A stretch of 64,000 nt of DNA. Origin: Entomobacter blattae (GTDB lineage: Bacteria > Pseudomonadota > Alphaproteobacteria > Acetobacterales > Acetobacteraceae). How positions within the stretch are numbered: the stretch's first letter is position 1; each line of letters starts with the position of its first letter. Of the stretch, positions 52,603 through 62,486 are shown piece by piece. Made by a program: the position numbers and the translations under genes. Below the pieces are notes generated by a model. It saw nothing but the letters and a program-made list of their open reading frames with translations. It did no database searches and was not told the DNA's origin. The stretch is taken from assembly GCF_014672835.1 (NCBI RefSeq), contig NZ_CP060244.1, positions 316,001 to 380,000 on the forward strand, in the 5' to 3' direction.

Positions 52603-54489
52603 TTAGGCTACATTACGGCAAATAGTTGTCTGATTTTGCTCATTTTTAGCAAAATAACGAGGAGTTTCAATGATCTCTAAAGCCAGTACAGATTGGTCCT
52701 GTAGTTCTAAACTAATTTTTGAATAACCATTCGTCCAATTAGCGGATTTAGAACAAATATACCAGCCATTACCCTGTCCTGATTCAAAAATATTTATATC
52801 AGCGATCTCTTCGTTGGTAACTTGTAATACTTTACCAACAAGAACTCCTAGATTTCTTCTATCATCAACAAAAGGACCTTCCATTTCTGAAAGCTTCACT
52901 GAATTTGATTTAACATATACTTCATTTACTCCCTGAGGAATAGTTACAAATACCCAGTTATTCTTTCTGCTGAAATAAAGATCTTTACCAGATGATGTAA
53001 TAAAGCTCAGGCTAGGATCATACGTTGTTTCCACAGAAACAACTTTTTGCTCCATTCCAAGAGAAACGGCACGTTGTTCGAGGAATCTATAAATTGGTTC
53101 TACAAAACCACGCTCTGTGTTTAAAGGAGCTGCTGAATCAACGCCCCACACCTGTCTAGAAGCATGAAGTTTTGTTACTTTCCCCACAGATTTAAGATTA
53201 TAAAGGTTATCTGTATGAAGATAGCTTTCTGTCATCACACCTTGAGCATTAATAACAGCATGTTCTTCAAGCTCAATATGATAGACCCGGAAAGTATCCA
53301 TATCATAAACTCGTGAGATACTGCTTCCGTTAACCAGCATTCTGGCTGGAACAAAATTTCCATCAAAGAATAAACAATGCTCTTCTGTTACATAGAGATC
53401 TGATGAAGGAACATTATCAGCTAAGGCATTACGGACTATTCTGATAAGAAAATTATCTGCAGACGCTTTTACATTAGATGAACCAACCCATACTACAGAA
53501 CGAGAAACTGTGTTGCCATCAACATAAGTAATAACTTGATCACCAACTTCAATCTCGTCAACAGCTCGCCAACCCGATGTTGTTTCAATCAAAGTCCCTG
53601 ATAGAAAACATTTTAGTTCAGCAGCATTATCTCCATAAAAAGCTGTAGTTTGACCGTCACTAAGCGTTGAACCAGCTGCAGCAAACAGTATCGTATCAAA
53701 ACCTACAGTAGGAAGCCTAAAAGAATAATTAGGTCTACCAGACGGTTGTAAAGCAACAACAGAAGAACCAGAATTAGATGTCGCTTGCACCCTTAAGTTA
53801 GCATTATTTACAACATTAGTATAAGTAGGGTTGGAGGTTTCCGTGAGCAAATTACCAGCCGTACTCACTATTCTAAATTGAATGCTACTACCATCAGAAG
53901 TATAATCACCATTACCATCCGTAGTAAAGTAATTTACAGCAGGAATACCTGTTAATTGATTTCTGGCTGTGGCTGGATTTGCTGTTGGACTACTGTAATA
54001 TACCGATTCATAATATACAGGACTTGATTCGTTAACAGTAGAATCATAAGTAATATTAGCGGTCGTACCCCCCGTTAAAGCAAAGTGATTTCTCGCCGCT
54101 GATTCCCCTGCATTACTCGGAGTATTCACACTTGACAATACAGGATAACCAAAACGGAGATATGAATTGCCCTGTAAAACAATAGATGTTATATTTGCTG
54201 AATAAGTACTCGGTTGAGTACCAGTAGTAGTATTATAAAGAGTATTGTAGGCATCCCACTTATCACTTAATACAACACCGGATCCAACAACAATTGAAGT
54301 GCCCGAAGTGAAAGCTGTACCCCCTGGTAGCAAGTCGTCAAGAGTATAAACATTATTCCCTGTATCAGAAGATGATGCTGTCAGTACAATTGTCATCCCA
54401 GAAAGGCTACCGCCCGAATTAAGATAGTCACTTAACCCATCGTGACTTGTAATTGTAATGTTTGTACCATCTATTGTATAATCCGCCAT
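52603..54489 (-). CDS. Hint-domain protein with beta-rich N-terminus
   Basis: A 628-aa protein from the ATG at 54489 (GGGGG 6 bases upstream). Residues 1 to about 290 form a Ser/Thr/Asn-rich beta region without signal peptide. The Hint domain spans about 294-430, beginning with the nucleophilic Cys of CFLSGTLIETTSGWRAVDEI and including VTEEHCLFFDGN and HIELEEHAVINAQGVMTESYL. Such Hint_2 domains can self-cleave at the Cys. The C-terminal 190 residues are unrecognised. Related proteins are frequent in Acetobacteraceae and are thought to be secreted. Confidence 0.85.
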   Translation of the reverse strand: MADYTIDGTNITITSHDGLSDYLNSGGSLSGMTIVLTASSSDTGNNVYTLDDLLPGGTAFTSGTSIVVGSGVVLSDKWDAYNTLYNTTTGTQPSTYSANITSIVLQGNSYLRFGYPVLSSVNTPSNAGESAARNHFALTGGTTANITYDSTVNESSPVYYESVYYSSPTANPATARNQLTGIPAVNYFTTDGNGDYTSDGSSIQFRIVSTAGNLLTETSNPTYTNVVNNANLRVQATSNSGSSVVALQPSGRPNYSFRLPTVGFDTILFAAAGSTLSDGQTTAFYGDNAAELKCFLSGTLIETTSGWRAVDEIEVGDQVITYVDGNTVSRSVVWVGSSNVKASADNFLIRIVRNALADNVPSSDLYVTEEHCLFFDGNFVPARMLVNGSSISRVYDMDTFRVYHIELEEHAVINAQGVMTESYLHTDNLYNLKSVGKVTKLHASRQVWGVDSAAPLNTERGFVEPIYRFLEQRAVSLGMEQKVVSVETTYDPSLSFITSSGKDLYFSRKNNWVFVTIPQGVNEVYVKSNSVKLSEMEGPFVDDRRNLGVLVGKVLQVTNEEIADINIFESGQGNGWYICSKSANWTNGYSKISLELQDQSVLALEIIETPRYFAKNEQNQTTICRNVA

Positions 54490-54525
54490 TAATATCCCCC
54501 CATTAGAATTCTTAATTATAATAGT

Positions 54526-54576
54526 AAAAAGCCAAGCTATGACCATAGAATATAATATAGTCAGGCTTGGCTTTTT
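54526..54576. terminator. Bidirectional terminator
   Basis: AAAAAGCCAAGC (54526-54537) and GCTTGGCTTTTT (54565-54576) form a 12-bp stem with a 27-base loop. On the minus strand it ends the microcin-like gene before the Hint-protein gene. Confidence 0.75.
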
Positions 54577-54609
54577 TATAGCTTAGTAAGAAAAAGCTAC
54601 TTTATTGTA

Positions 54610-54966
54610 TCAGGCAAAACCTGTAGCCTGATTTAGGTAGTTGTTCAGGTTGTTAGCAAGAAGTGTTGATTCAGCTGTTCCGTTCAGAAGGCCCATACCA
54701 AGACCACCAACAGCACCAGCTACGGCGCCGAAAACACCACCAGCTGCTGTACCTAAAACAGAAGCAACAACAGAAAGACCATTTGACAAGAAGTCTTGAC
54801 CGCCATTACCAGCAGCTGCGTATTGAGCCCCTTTCTGAGCACCACCAAAAAGGCCAACAGCTGCACCAATAAGAGTACTAGTCACACCACCCCAAATAGC
54901 ATCAAAAAAACCAGTGGCAATACCACCAGATACCATTTCAATTTCATTAGAAGCAAGTACACGCAT
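54610..54966 (-). CDS. Microcin-like bacteriocin precursor with double-glycine leader
   Basis: A 118-aa peptide. The first 15 residues, MRVLASNEIEMVSGG, follow the double-glycine leader pattern of class II microcins and bacteriocins, and closely resemble the leader of microcin V. Cleavage after GG would leave a 103-residue mature peptide rich in Gly and Ala with GxxxG-like motifs (GGVFGAVAGAVGGLGMGLL), typical of membrane-active bacteriocins. No peptidase-containing ABC exporter, accessory protein or immunity gene is visible in the window. It is upstream of a terminator and transcribed alone. Confidence 0.7.
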   Translation of the reverse strand: MRVLASNEIEMVSGGIATGFFDAIWGGVTSTLIGAAVGLFGGAQKGAQYAAAGNGGQDFLSNGLSVVASVLGTAAGGVFGAVAGAVGGLGMGLLNGTAESTLLANNLNNYLNQATGFA

Positions 54967-55224
54967 TTTTTATTTTTTCCTATTAAATTTTAAATACTGA
55001 TTAATATTTAGTTATTATTAATCAGCTAGTTATTGAATTACCAACAATTTAATTAAAAATCAATAGTTTTTTTTAATCAAACAGGGCTATTCCTAACAAA
55101 ATTATGAATTATAGAGATGCCCATTATGACTACCAATAAAAGCCCCTAAAAAATTGGCTTTGTCGAACTCAATAAATGCATTAGTTTATTTTTAACGTAT
55201 TTTTAATGGGTTCCCCCTCTTTAT

Positions 55225-56595
55225 ATGACCTATGTTTTTACAATTCCCCATCCCTACGCATGGACGTATTGGAAGAGCCTTGCAAAAAACCTCATTGAAA
55301 GACGTATCCCTCCGGAAGAAGTCACATGGAGAATCGGTCCAACCAATGAAGATGTTACGAACTTTTCTGTAAACCCTTCTCAAGGATTTACAGTCCCACG
55401 TTCGCTGTATGACACTCTCCAGGCAGTCATGCAATCTGCAGAGGATTGTCGGCTGTCGTTACTTTATGAATTATTATGGCGACATACCCAGCATATTACC
55501 CTCTTTGATATAAAACTGGATGATCCTTTTATCAAAAAGGCTTTAGAACTAGCTAATACCGTAGAAAATGAGACTTTTACTCTTCGTCGTTCTTTATTAT
55601 TTCATACTGTAGCTTATCGCAGCAAAGAAGTATATCTGGGCTGGTCACCTTTTTCTTCGTATATCATACCACCCAATCATGCCTATTTCTCCAGCCAACT
55701 TAATCAGGCATCATGGGCAATTTTTTCACCTTCGGCAGCCTGTTATACTACTAACGATGAAATTTTTGTTCTTAAACCACCGTTAACTTTTATAAATAAA
55801 CCACCAACCACCAAAGAGCTGGCTGATATGTGGGCGTATGTTTGCTCCTTGCCCACCACGCAAAAAGAGGTTTCCGACCAACCGATTAATCTTTACAGCT
55901 TCTCCAAAGCGAATCCACCCTTCCCTATGCCGGTATCCCAACTGCACAGTTCATCGCTAACAAAAAAAACAATAGAACCGCTTGTAACCACCCCTTATCC
56001 CACTTGGGAAAAGCTGAAAGAACAAGCCCTTTCCTGCCAACGATGCCAGTTATGTTACAATACCCAGAAAACAGTCTTTGGGGAAGGTAACACCCAAGCC
56101 CCATTAATGCTCGTTGGTGAACAGCCTGGTGATCAGGAGGATATAGAAGGCCGGCCCTTTGTGGGACCGGCAGGAAAAGTGCTTACACAAGCTATTAAAC
56201 ATGCTGGATTTGAAAGAGAGAATATTTATCTCACCAATGCCGTTAAACATTTTAAGTTTAAGCAAATCCCCAATCGGCGATTACATGTTACGCCGAATGA
56301 CGAAGAAATCCATGCCTGTTCGCTATGGCTAGAAGCAGAAAAAGCCTTGATCCAACCAAAAGTCGTGCTGATGTTGGGTGGCTCAGCAGCGAAAGCCCTT
56401 CTCAAACGGCCTGTTTCCGTTCTCAAAGAACGCTCTAATCCCTTTACCCTTTCCCCAGAAATAATAGGGCTTATTACTGTTCATCCTTCTTATCTCCTCC
56501 GAATGGAGGATAACAAAGACCGTAAGAGAGAAGCCTATTTCAAATTCGTTGAAGATATAAAACAAGCTTACCAATTAGCAGTAACAAAAAACTAA
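55225..56595 (+). CDS. UdgX-type uracil-DNA glycosylase fused to DUF4130 domain
   Basis: A 456-aa protein. The N-terminal half (to about residue 240) resembles DUF4130, found fused to UdgX. The C-terminal half is a family-4-like uracil-DNA glycosylase, with iron-sulfur cysteines (CQRCQLC), the GEQPGDQEDIEGRPFVGPAG motif, NAVKHFKF, and HPSYLLR. The loop that in UdgX reads KRRIH and holds the His that crosslinks to DNA reads NRRLH here (His354). The radical-SAM partner gene that often accompanies this protein is not adjacent. Confidence 0.85.
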   Translation: MTYVFTIPHPYAWTYWKSLAKNLIERRIPPEEVTWRIGPTNEDVTNFSVNPSQGFTVPRSLYDTLQAVMQSAEDCRLSLLYELLWRHTQHITLFDIKLDDPFIKKALELANTVENETFTLRRSLLFHTVAYRSKEVYLGWSPFSSYIIPPNHAYFSSQLNQASWAIFSPSAACYTTNDEIFVLKPPLTFINKPPTTKELADMWAYVCSLPTTQKEVSDQPINLYSFSKANPPFPMPVSQLHSSSLTKKTIEPLVTTPYPTWEKLKEQALSCQRCQLCYNTQKTVFGEGNTQAPLMLVGEQPGDQEDIEGRPFVGPAGKVLTQAIKHAGFERENIYLTNAVKHFKFKQIPNRRLHVTPNDEEIHACSLWLEAEKALIQPKVVLMLGGSAAKALLKRPVSVLKERSNPFTLSPEIIGLITVHPSYLLRMEDNKDRKREAYFKFVEDIKQAYQLAVTKN

Positions 56596-56607
56596 GATCC
56601 TTTAATA

Positions 56608-56633
56608 AAAAAGCCCCCTCATGGGGGCTTTTT
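56608..56633. terminator. Bidirectional terminator between udgX-type gene and pdc
   Basis: AAAAAGCCCCC-TCAT-GGGGGCTTTTT, an 11-bp perfect stem with a 4-base loop, serving both convergent genes. Confidence 0.9.
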
Positions 56634-56655
56634 ACGTCAAAAGAGTAAAGTGAAC

Positions 56656-58344
56656 TTAGTCCGCTTTTCTTGGTCGCGAATTCGCCTTGGCCACCAACTT
56701 ACCCCATTTAACAAGGGTAGTGGCACAATCCTCGCTATCAAGAGCGCACTCAATAAGAGTTGGGCCCTTTTTATTTGCTACGGCAATTTTTATTGCTTCT
56801 TCCAACTCTTTTCCCGTACCGGCCTTTAATCCCTTACCTTCACCATCCTGGGCATTAAAAGCCGCAATAATTCCGGCATAATCCCAGTTTTTAATACGGT
56901 TATAAGGACCATCATGAATTTTAACTTCAATCGTATAGCCATTATTATTCAACAGGAAGATAATAACAGGCAGGTTGTTACGAATCATTTGCGCAACTTC
57001 TTGCGCCGTTAACTGAAAGGATCCATCACCAATCATGGCAATCACTTGCCTTTGTGGCGCTGCCCCAACAGCATAACCAAACACCGAAGGAACAGACCAG
57101 CCGATATGCCCCCACTGCATTTCAGATTCAACACGTGCCCCTTTCGGTAGAGTCATAGCAACACCATGGAACCAGGAATCTCCCGTTTCAAGAAACAGGG
57201 TTGAATGTGGATTCAGCATACCCTGAATCTGGCGACTTAATTCTGCACAAGTTAAGGCATCAGAAGGATTGGCTGCTTTAATTTCAGGACGTTTTGCACC
57301 CGAAGCCTTGAATTCCTCAAGGGCCTTACTATTTTTTGTAACTTTTTCAGCCAAAGCCAATACAAAATCCCGTAAGTGAACACCAGAAAAGGATTTTCCA
57401 CCAACTTCAACATGCCAAGGATGAACCTGGATAATCTCTTTTTTATAAGGCTCTGAAGTCCAGCCTGAAGTAGAATAGTCGTTAAAAACGGTCCCCAGAC
57501 ATATCATGGCATCAGAAGTATCAAAAACTTTCTGTACACCTGGATCGCTCACTTCACCCCAATAGGTACCAATATAATGCGGATTACTCTCAGGGAAGTA
57601 GCTTTTTGAAGACGCCATGGTCGCTACGGCACATCCAAGAGAATCCGAAAGTTTAACAGCTGCTTCTTCCCCTTTAACCGACCGGATTCTTGTTCCTATG
57701 AGAAGGGTTGGCTTCTTCTTGTTTTTTAGAAATGCCACAGCAGCATCAACAGCATCAGACAAAGCCTTATGATTAGTGGGAACTTCTTCTATGACCCCTT
57801 CAATTGGGCCAGGGGCTGCACAAGGCGCATTCGATAAATTACAGGCAATTTCCAAATAAACCGGCTTTTTATGCAGAACAGCCATACGAATTACGCGGTC
57901 AATCTGAGCGGGAGCCTGTTGAGGATCGATAATCGACTCTGCTGCGCAGGTTAGATATTTGGCAATTTCCAATTGATAGGAATAATCGGGCGTACCAATA
58001 GTATGGTGCAATATGCGACCACTCCCTAAATCATTGGTATTAGGGGCTCCTGATACAAGGATAACTGGCAAATTCTCGGCATTCGCACCGCCAATAGCAT
58101 TTAACGCTGAAAAAGCCCCCACATTAAAAGTGACAATGGCAGCAGCAATGCCTCGTGCGCGCGCATATCCTTCGGCAGCAAAGCCACAATTTAGTTCGTT
58201 ACTGCAATAGACCTGTTTTGTTCGACCTCCTTCCAGCAGTTCATCCAGCAGGATAAGGTTATAATCTCCAGCTACGGCAAAGTGATGCTCAATACCAATC
58301 TGGGCAAAACGTTCAGCCAAATAACGGCCTACAGTATACTGCAT
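56656..58344 (-). CDS. pdc: Pyruvate decarboxylase
   Basis: Thiamine-diphosphate enzyme converting pyruvate to acetaldehyde, 562 aa. The ATG at 58344 has GGAG 6 bases upstream; a TTG start 12 bases earlier is inside that site and less likely. Asp27 (AGDYN), Glu50 (NELNCGF) and the HH pair in ILHHTIG correspond to the Zymomonas catalytic residues. The cofactor site is [19 protein letters not shown] with [10 protein letters not shown]. Bacterial Pdc is rare and characteristic of Acetobacteraceae and Zymomonas, which supports the taxonomic reading. Confidence 0.96.
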   Translation of the reverse strand: MQYTVGRYLAERFAQIGIEHHFAVAGDYNLILLDELLEGGRTKQVYCSNELNCGFAAEGYARARGIAAAIVTFNVGAFSALNAIGGANAENLPVILVSGAPNTNDLGSGRILHHTIGTPDYSYQLEIAKYLTCAAESIIDPQQAPAQIDRVIRMAVLHKKPVYLEIACNLSNAPCAAPGPIEGVIEEVPTNHKALSDAVDAAVAFLKNKKKPTLLIGTRIRSVKGEEAAVKLSDSLGCAVATMASSKSYFPESNPHYIGTYWGEVSDPGVQKVFDTSDAMICLGTVFNDYSTSGWTSEPYKKEIIQVHPWHVEVGGKSFSGVHLRDFVLALAEKVTKNSKALEEFKASGAKRPEIKAANPSDALTCAELSRQIQGMLNPHSTLFLETGDSWFHGVAMTLPKGARVESEMQWGHIGWSVPSVFGYAVGAAPQRQVIAMIGDGSFQLTAQEVAQMIRNNLPVIIFLLNNNGYTIEVKIHDGPYNRIKNWDYAGIIAAFNAQDGEGKGLKAGTGKELEEAIKIAVANKKGPTLIECALDSEDCATTLVKWGKLVAKANSRPRKAD

Positions 58345-58894
58345 TATTTTCTCCAAAAATTAAATATTCTAACAATGAGCGTATTTCGGATATAAAAATA
58401 CTTTTCTCTCAACAACGAAACAATACTGCCCCTTAATTTTCAGGACAGATCGACCGCAAAAGTTATAATCGGCAAAGGGGCAATCTTTTTTGAGCCCAAA
58501 TCTTGACCAAAACAATTTGCCATTCCATGCCTTCTATAACAAAGAAAAATTTTTATTTCCCTCTCAATTATGCAACCCAGAGCTGATGTTCCCGCAGTTG
58601 AAAAACAAAATACTCTTTGAATAGGCATAAAATCTTTAAAAGAGTATTTACAATACTATTTTTTTAAACGCTTTATTCACTTTATTTCTCGATATTTTAT
58701 CGTATTTTACTGGTTTCAGCAATAAACGGCTTAAATAAAATCTCTTTTCGAAATCAGCTCTTTCATACCTTATGCTTGTCCTCTTAAATTTACAATAAGC
58801 AATTCCAAATACAAATTTACAATAAAACACTAGACAATAACAGTTATAATATAACATACTATTAATGTAATCTCATAATTTCTGAACGCATGGT
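58345..58894. other. Intergenic region between pdc and TonB receptor
   Basis: 550 AT-rich bases holding the divergent promoters. Two short minus-strand frames (around 58440-58628 and 58648-58857) have no ribosome-binding site and no recognisable composition, so they are not reported as genes. Confidence 0.4.
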
Positions 58895-61099
58895 ATGTCT
58901 AAAAATTCTTCTCTCTTAAAGTCTATGAAAAAATACCTTCTTTCCATTGCTGGCAGCTTTACTTTATACAGCATCCCTACCTGCACTTATGGGCAAACAT
59001 CCTTTACGACACAAACGCAAGACACCACGCAAACGCAAGACTCCCCCTCCCCAACAGAATCCATTACTGTTTTTGGCCATGTCGATCAAAAACGGGCGAA
59101 AATAGACACAAAAACAGGCGCCACCACTTATATATTTAACCGTAAAGCTATTGAAACTATTCCCGGTGGTGACAACGTCCCCTTTAACCAACTTCTGCTT
59201 CAAGCCCCCGGCGTTGCACAAGATAGTTTTGGCCAAATCCATATCCGCGGTGATCATAATGAAGTCCAATACCGAATTGATGGTGTTCAACTTCCGGAAG
59301 GTATTGCTGTTTTCGGCCAAAGCCTCATGACCCGCTTTGCCGATAGCGTTTCTCTCACCACGGGGGCCTTACCCTCCCAATATGGTTTCCTTCAAGCTGG
59401 CGTTATTGATATTAAAACCAAAACTGGCCACCGAAACGGGGGAGCTGAGGCCTCTCTGTATGGCGGGGCACGCGATTATTTTTTCCCATCCTTTCAATAT
59501 GGTGGAGAAAGCGGGAAATGGGACTATTTTATAACAGGAAGTTTCACTCATGACCGGGTGGGTATTGAAAATCCTTTACCCGATTTCAATGCTATTCACG
59601 ATTTAAGCAACCGCTATGACGGCCTAGCCCATCTGCGTTATGCAGTGGATAATACAACAAGCCTCAGCCTCATTGGGGGAATTTCTAATGCGGAGTATCA
59701 AATCCCCAATAGAGGAGACCGCACAGCCGACTTCCCCTTTCTGAACGATATCCCGCTCAGCAGCTTGGATATGACTGAACACCAAAAGCAGATTACCGAC
59801 TTTGCCATTCTGTCCTTGCAAAAAGAAATCGGCGATATTGATTTTCAAACCTCTGTTTTTACACGCTACAGTAGCCTCCGCTATTCTCCTGATCCACTCC
59901 GGGACCTTCCCTACCTAGGTATTGCCCAACAATCTGCTCGTTCAGTTTGGTCTACTGGCAGCCAAATGGATTTATCCTGGCTCATTAACGATGAGCATAC
60001 CCTTCGAGGGGGTTATCTTTTCTATATTGAACGGAATGTTTCAAAAGCCAATTCCAACGTTTATCCTATTATTGGTGGAGACGATGAAGAGCCTCTCTAT
60101 AGTAACTCTCCCCTTGCCCTGCAAGAAGGAAGCGGAAGAACCGGTGCAATTTATGGGTTTTACTTACAGGATGAATGGAAACCCCTCCAACAAATTACCC
60201 TGAACTACGGTGCAAGATTTGATATTGTTGATGAATACACCCATGAAAAACAACTCAGCCCCCGTATTAACCTGATCTGGCAACCTATTCATAATACGAC
60301 CTTTCATGCAGGTTATTCCCGTTACTTTACCCCCCCTCCCTTTGAGGTCGTCAGTAATCAATCTCTGAGCACTTACCAAAATACAAGCGGACAGGCTCCT
60401 GGTAGTGGGAACTCCACGGTTAAGGCCGAAAGAGATCATTACTTTGATATTGGTGTTGAGCATGTTTTCCTTCCTGGCCTTCGTGCTGCTTTCGACTCGT
60501 ATCTAAAACTGGCTCATAACCTCATTGATGAAGGCCAATTTGGCTCTCCTATCATTCTCTCAGGATTTAATTACAGAAAAGGGCAAGTCCATGGCTATGA
60601 ACTGAGTTTTTCTTATGATAAAGGTCCCCTTTCCCTTTACGGGAACGCAGCATGGTCACGAGCTATTGGTAAGGACATTACCTCAGCTCAATTCAACTTT
60701 GACCCTGATGACCTTTCTTATATTAAGAATCGATGGGTTCATCTTGATCATGATCAGAGATGGACGGCCTCAGCTGGAGCTGCCTATACTCTTTTCGACG
60801 ACACCTGGCATCCTACTCGTTTATCTCTTAGTATGCTTTATGGGAGTGGTCTCAGAAAAGACGGTGCCACTCCTAATGGCTCCTCTTTACCTGCTTATGT
60901 GAGCTTTAATTTTTCAGCAGTTCAGACCTTTAAAGACCTATTGGCCACATCTTTCCTAAAGAACACACAAATTCGCCTGGATGTTATTAATATCCTTGAT
61001 CACACCTATAAACTCCGTGACGGAACAGGCGTAGGCGTAGGTGCTCCCCAATATGGGCTCAGGCGGACTATTCTCGCAGGCCTATCCCAACATTTTTAG
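58895..61099 (+). CDS. TonB-dependent outer-membrane receptor
   Basis: A 734-aa receptor. The signal peptide most likely begins at the second Met, MKKYLLSIAGSFTLYSI, and ends at TCTYGQ. The plug domain contains NQLLLQAPGVAQDSFGQIHIRGDHNEVQYRIDGV and the barrel follows from about residue 190, ending in the aromatic ILAGLSQHF expected of an outer-membrane C-terminus. The substrate cannot be told, and no TonB, ExbB or ABC transporter gene is adjacent. A TonB box is not obvious. Confidence 0.92.
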   Translation: MSKNSSLLKSMKKYLLSIAGSFTLYSIPTCTYGQTSFTTQTQDTTQTQDSPSPTESITVFGHVDQKRAKIDTKTGATTYIFNRKAIETIPGGDNVPFNQLLLQAPGVAQDSFGQIHIRGDHNEVQYRIDGVQLPEGIAVFGQSLMTRFADSVSLTTGALPSQYGFLQAGVIDIKTKTGHRNGGAEASLYGGARDYFFPSFQYGGESGKWDYFITGSFTHDRVGIENPLPDFNAIHDLSNRYDGLAHLRYAVDNTTSLSLIGGISNAEYQIPNRGDRTADFPFLNDIPLSSLDMTEHQKQITDFAILSLQKEIGDIDFQTSVFTRYSSLRYSPDPLRDLPYLGIAQQSARSVWSTGSQMDLSWLINDEHTLRGGYLFYIERNVSKANSNVYPIIGGDDEEPLYSNSPLALQEGSGRTGAIYGFYLQDEWKPLQQITLNYGARFDIVDEYTHEKQLSPRINLIWQPIHNTTFHAGYSRYFTPPPFEVVSNQSLSTYQNTSGQAPGSGNSTVKAERDHYFDIGVEHVFLPGLRAAFDSYLKLAHNLIDEGQFGSPIILSGFNYRKGQVHGYELSFSYDKGPLSLYGNAAWSRAIGKDITSAQFNFDPDDLSYIKNRWVHLDHDQRWTASAGAAYTLFDDTWHPTRLSLSMLYGSGLRKDGATPNGSSLPAYVSFNFSAVQTFKDLLATSFLKNTQIRLDVINILDHTYKLRDGTGVGVGAPQYGLRRTILAGLSQHF

Positions 61100-61233
61100 G
61101 AGAGACCTCTCCCCCCTAGCCAAACTATTATACAACATTATTATTTGATTTATTAGAATAAGGTTGTCTACAAGACAAGCATTCTCTCTGTTTCTGAGAG
61201 ATGTTTTTCTTTTCTTTTTTTTATGATTTTTAA

Positions 61234-61483
61234 TTAGTTTTTTATTGTGAATATTTTTTGGGCGTATTTTTTATGCGCTGAAGGCTGTGGCATGGTGTTT
61301 GAGCGGCTATTCCAGCCTCTTTCCCACCAAGCGTTAGTCAGCATTTTCTTCCTTGGATCATTGTCAAGCTTATGGTCAAAAGCCTTGCATTGATCGATTC
61401 TTTCTCCCTCAAGAGGGGTTGGATCTTTTCTGAAACAAAATTCAGGGCCTGGGGCATTTAGTCTTAGTGATTTTTGAGTTTTT
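61234..61483 (-). pseudogene. Remnant resembling ribosome-modulation-factor family
   Basis: The frame reads RIDQCKAFDHKLDNDPRKK and then MLTNAWWERGWNSRSN and lacks any ATG before that internal Met. The spacing of Cys/Ala, Asn-Asp-Pro and Trp-x-x-Gly-Trp resembles small ribosome-modulation-factor-like proteins. It is probably a fragment without its start. Confidence 0.3.
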
Positions 61484-61748
61484 TATTACGGTATCACTAT
61501 TTTTTATTTTGTGCACTGTCCATTTTCCTGATGAGATGATGCGCGAAGTCTGAGAGCTTAGGAGGAGTGTATGGAAGAGCTATTGAGAGAGGACAGAACT
61601 AAGCACCTGAAGCCTTGAACGGGTTGCGGAATATAGCCTGACCTTTGAAGGAATGGCGCTTTTCTTAAACGTAGGAGAGCAACCCAAACCTATACATGGC
61701 TCCCCCTTATCTTGGGGCTCTTTTTCTCTCTTAGAGAGGACGAGCCTC

Positions 61749-61875
61749 TTAGAGAGAGGGGGCCATGACGTTGCGTAGATGCGCGAGAACACCCAGCCCT
61801 TTTTCGAGGATCGAGAGACGGATTTTACCCGAACCGGTTTTCTTACGGATGACCTTGATGGGAATGCCAGGATAA
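61749..61875 (-). pseudogene. Short coding-like remnant
   Basis: The minus-strand frame YPGIPIKVIRKKTGSGKIRL ... GVLAHLRNVMAPSL ends in TAA at 61749 and looks like the C-terminus of a conserved protein that I do not recognise. No start is visible. The rest of 61100-62103 contains nothing else convincing. Confidence 0.25.
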
Positions 61876-61899
61876 CTGATGACTGATGACTGATGACTG
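61876..61899 (+). repeat. 7-bp tandem repeat
   Basis: Three perfect units of CTGATGA plus a partial fourth, in non-coding sequence. Confidence 0.8.
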
Positions 61900-62103
61900 G
61901 CTTAGTATTTATATGATGATTAGGAGCTTTTATTCTCCTCTTTACTATACTGCTATATGGTCTTTGGAGCAACGTGTTCTATTATCTGCGCCAACCTTCA
62001 GGGTTAGTGAGAACACAGTTCTGCAGACACTCCCCTGTAAGGGTGCCTTGGGGGTGTCATGTATGATGGATATGGGGAGATGTCGGGGGTGGTGTATGGA
62101 ATT

Positions 62104-62180
<77 letters not shown>

Positions 62181-62225
62181 TTAGGTGTATTGATGAGCTC
62201 TTAGGGGGTCGAGTGGGCTTAAAGA

Positions 62226-62342
62226 CCTGGCGGCGACCGACTTTCCCACGTCTTAAGACGCAGTATCATAGGCGCTGGGGCATTTCACGGCCGAGTTCGG
62301 GATGGGATCGGGTGGATCATTCCCCGCCATAGCCACCAAGTC
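62226..62342 (-). rRNA. rrf: 5S ribosomal RNA
   Basis: The minus strand contains the conserved segments GGTGGCTATGGCGGGG, CCCATCCCGAACTCGGCCG and GTGGGAAAGTCGG of 5S rRNA; the ends are approximate. It lies between 23S and tRNA-fMet. Confidence 0.93.
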
Positions 62343-62486
62343 ATCAAGCCCACCCGATAAACTGTGTGCGGGTGGATGGAGGTGTTTAAGGATAGAGCAA
62401 AGCGAGAGCCAGAAAGGCCATAAAATTATGAGAAGGTTGTGTGTAGATGGTCTCTGTGCACATTATGGGCCTGCAAGCAGGCCATA

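Noticed and set aside
58440..58857. Two short minus-strand frames between pdc and the TonB receptor gene
   Set aside because: No ribosome-binding site, odd amino-acid composition, AT-rich promoter-like sequence.
61580..61972. 130-codon minus-strand frame near the rRNA operon
   Set aside because: Composition rich in Ser/Arg/Lys and no start signal; an alternative frame in the same place looks more like a conserved C-terminus.
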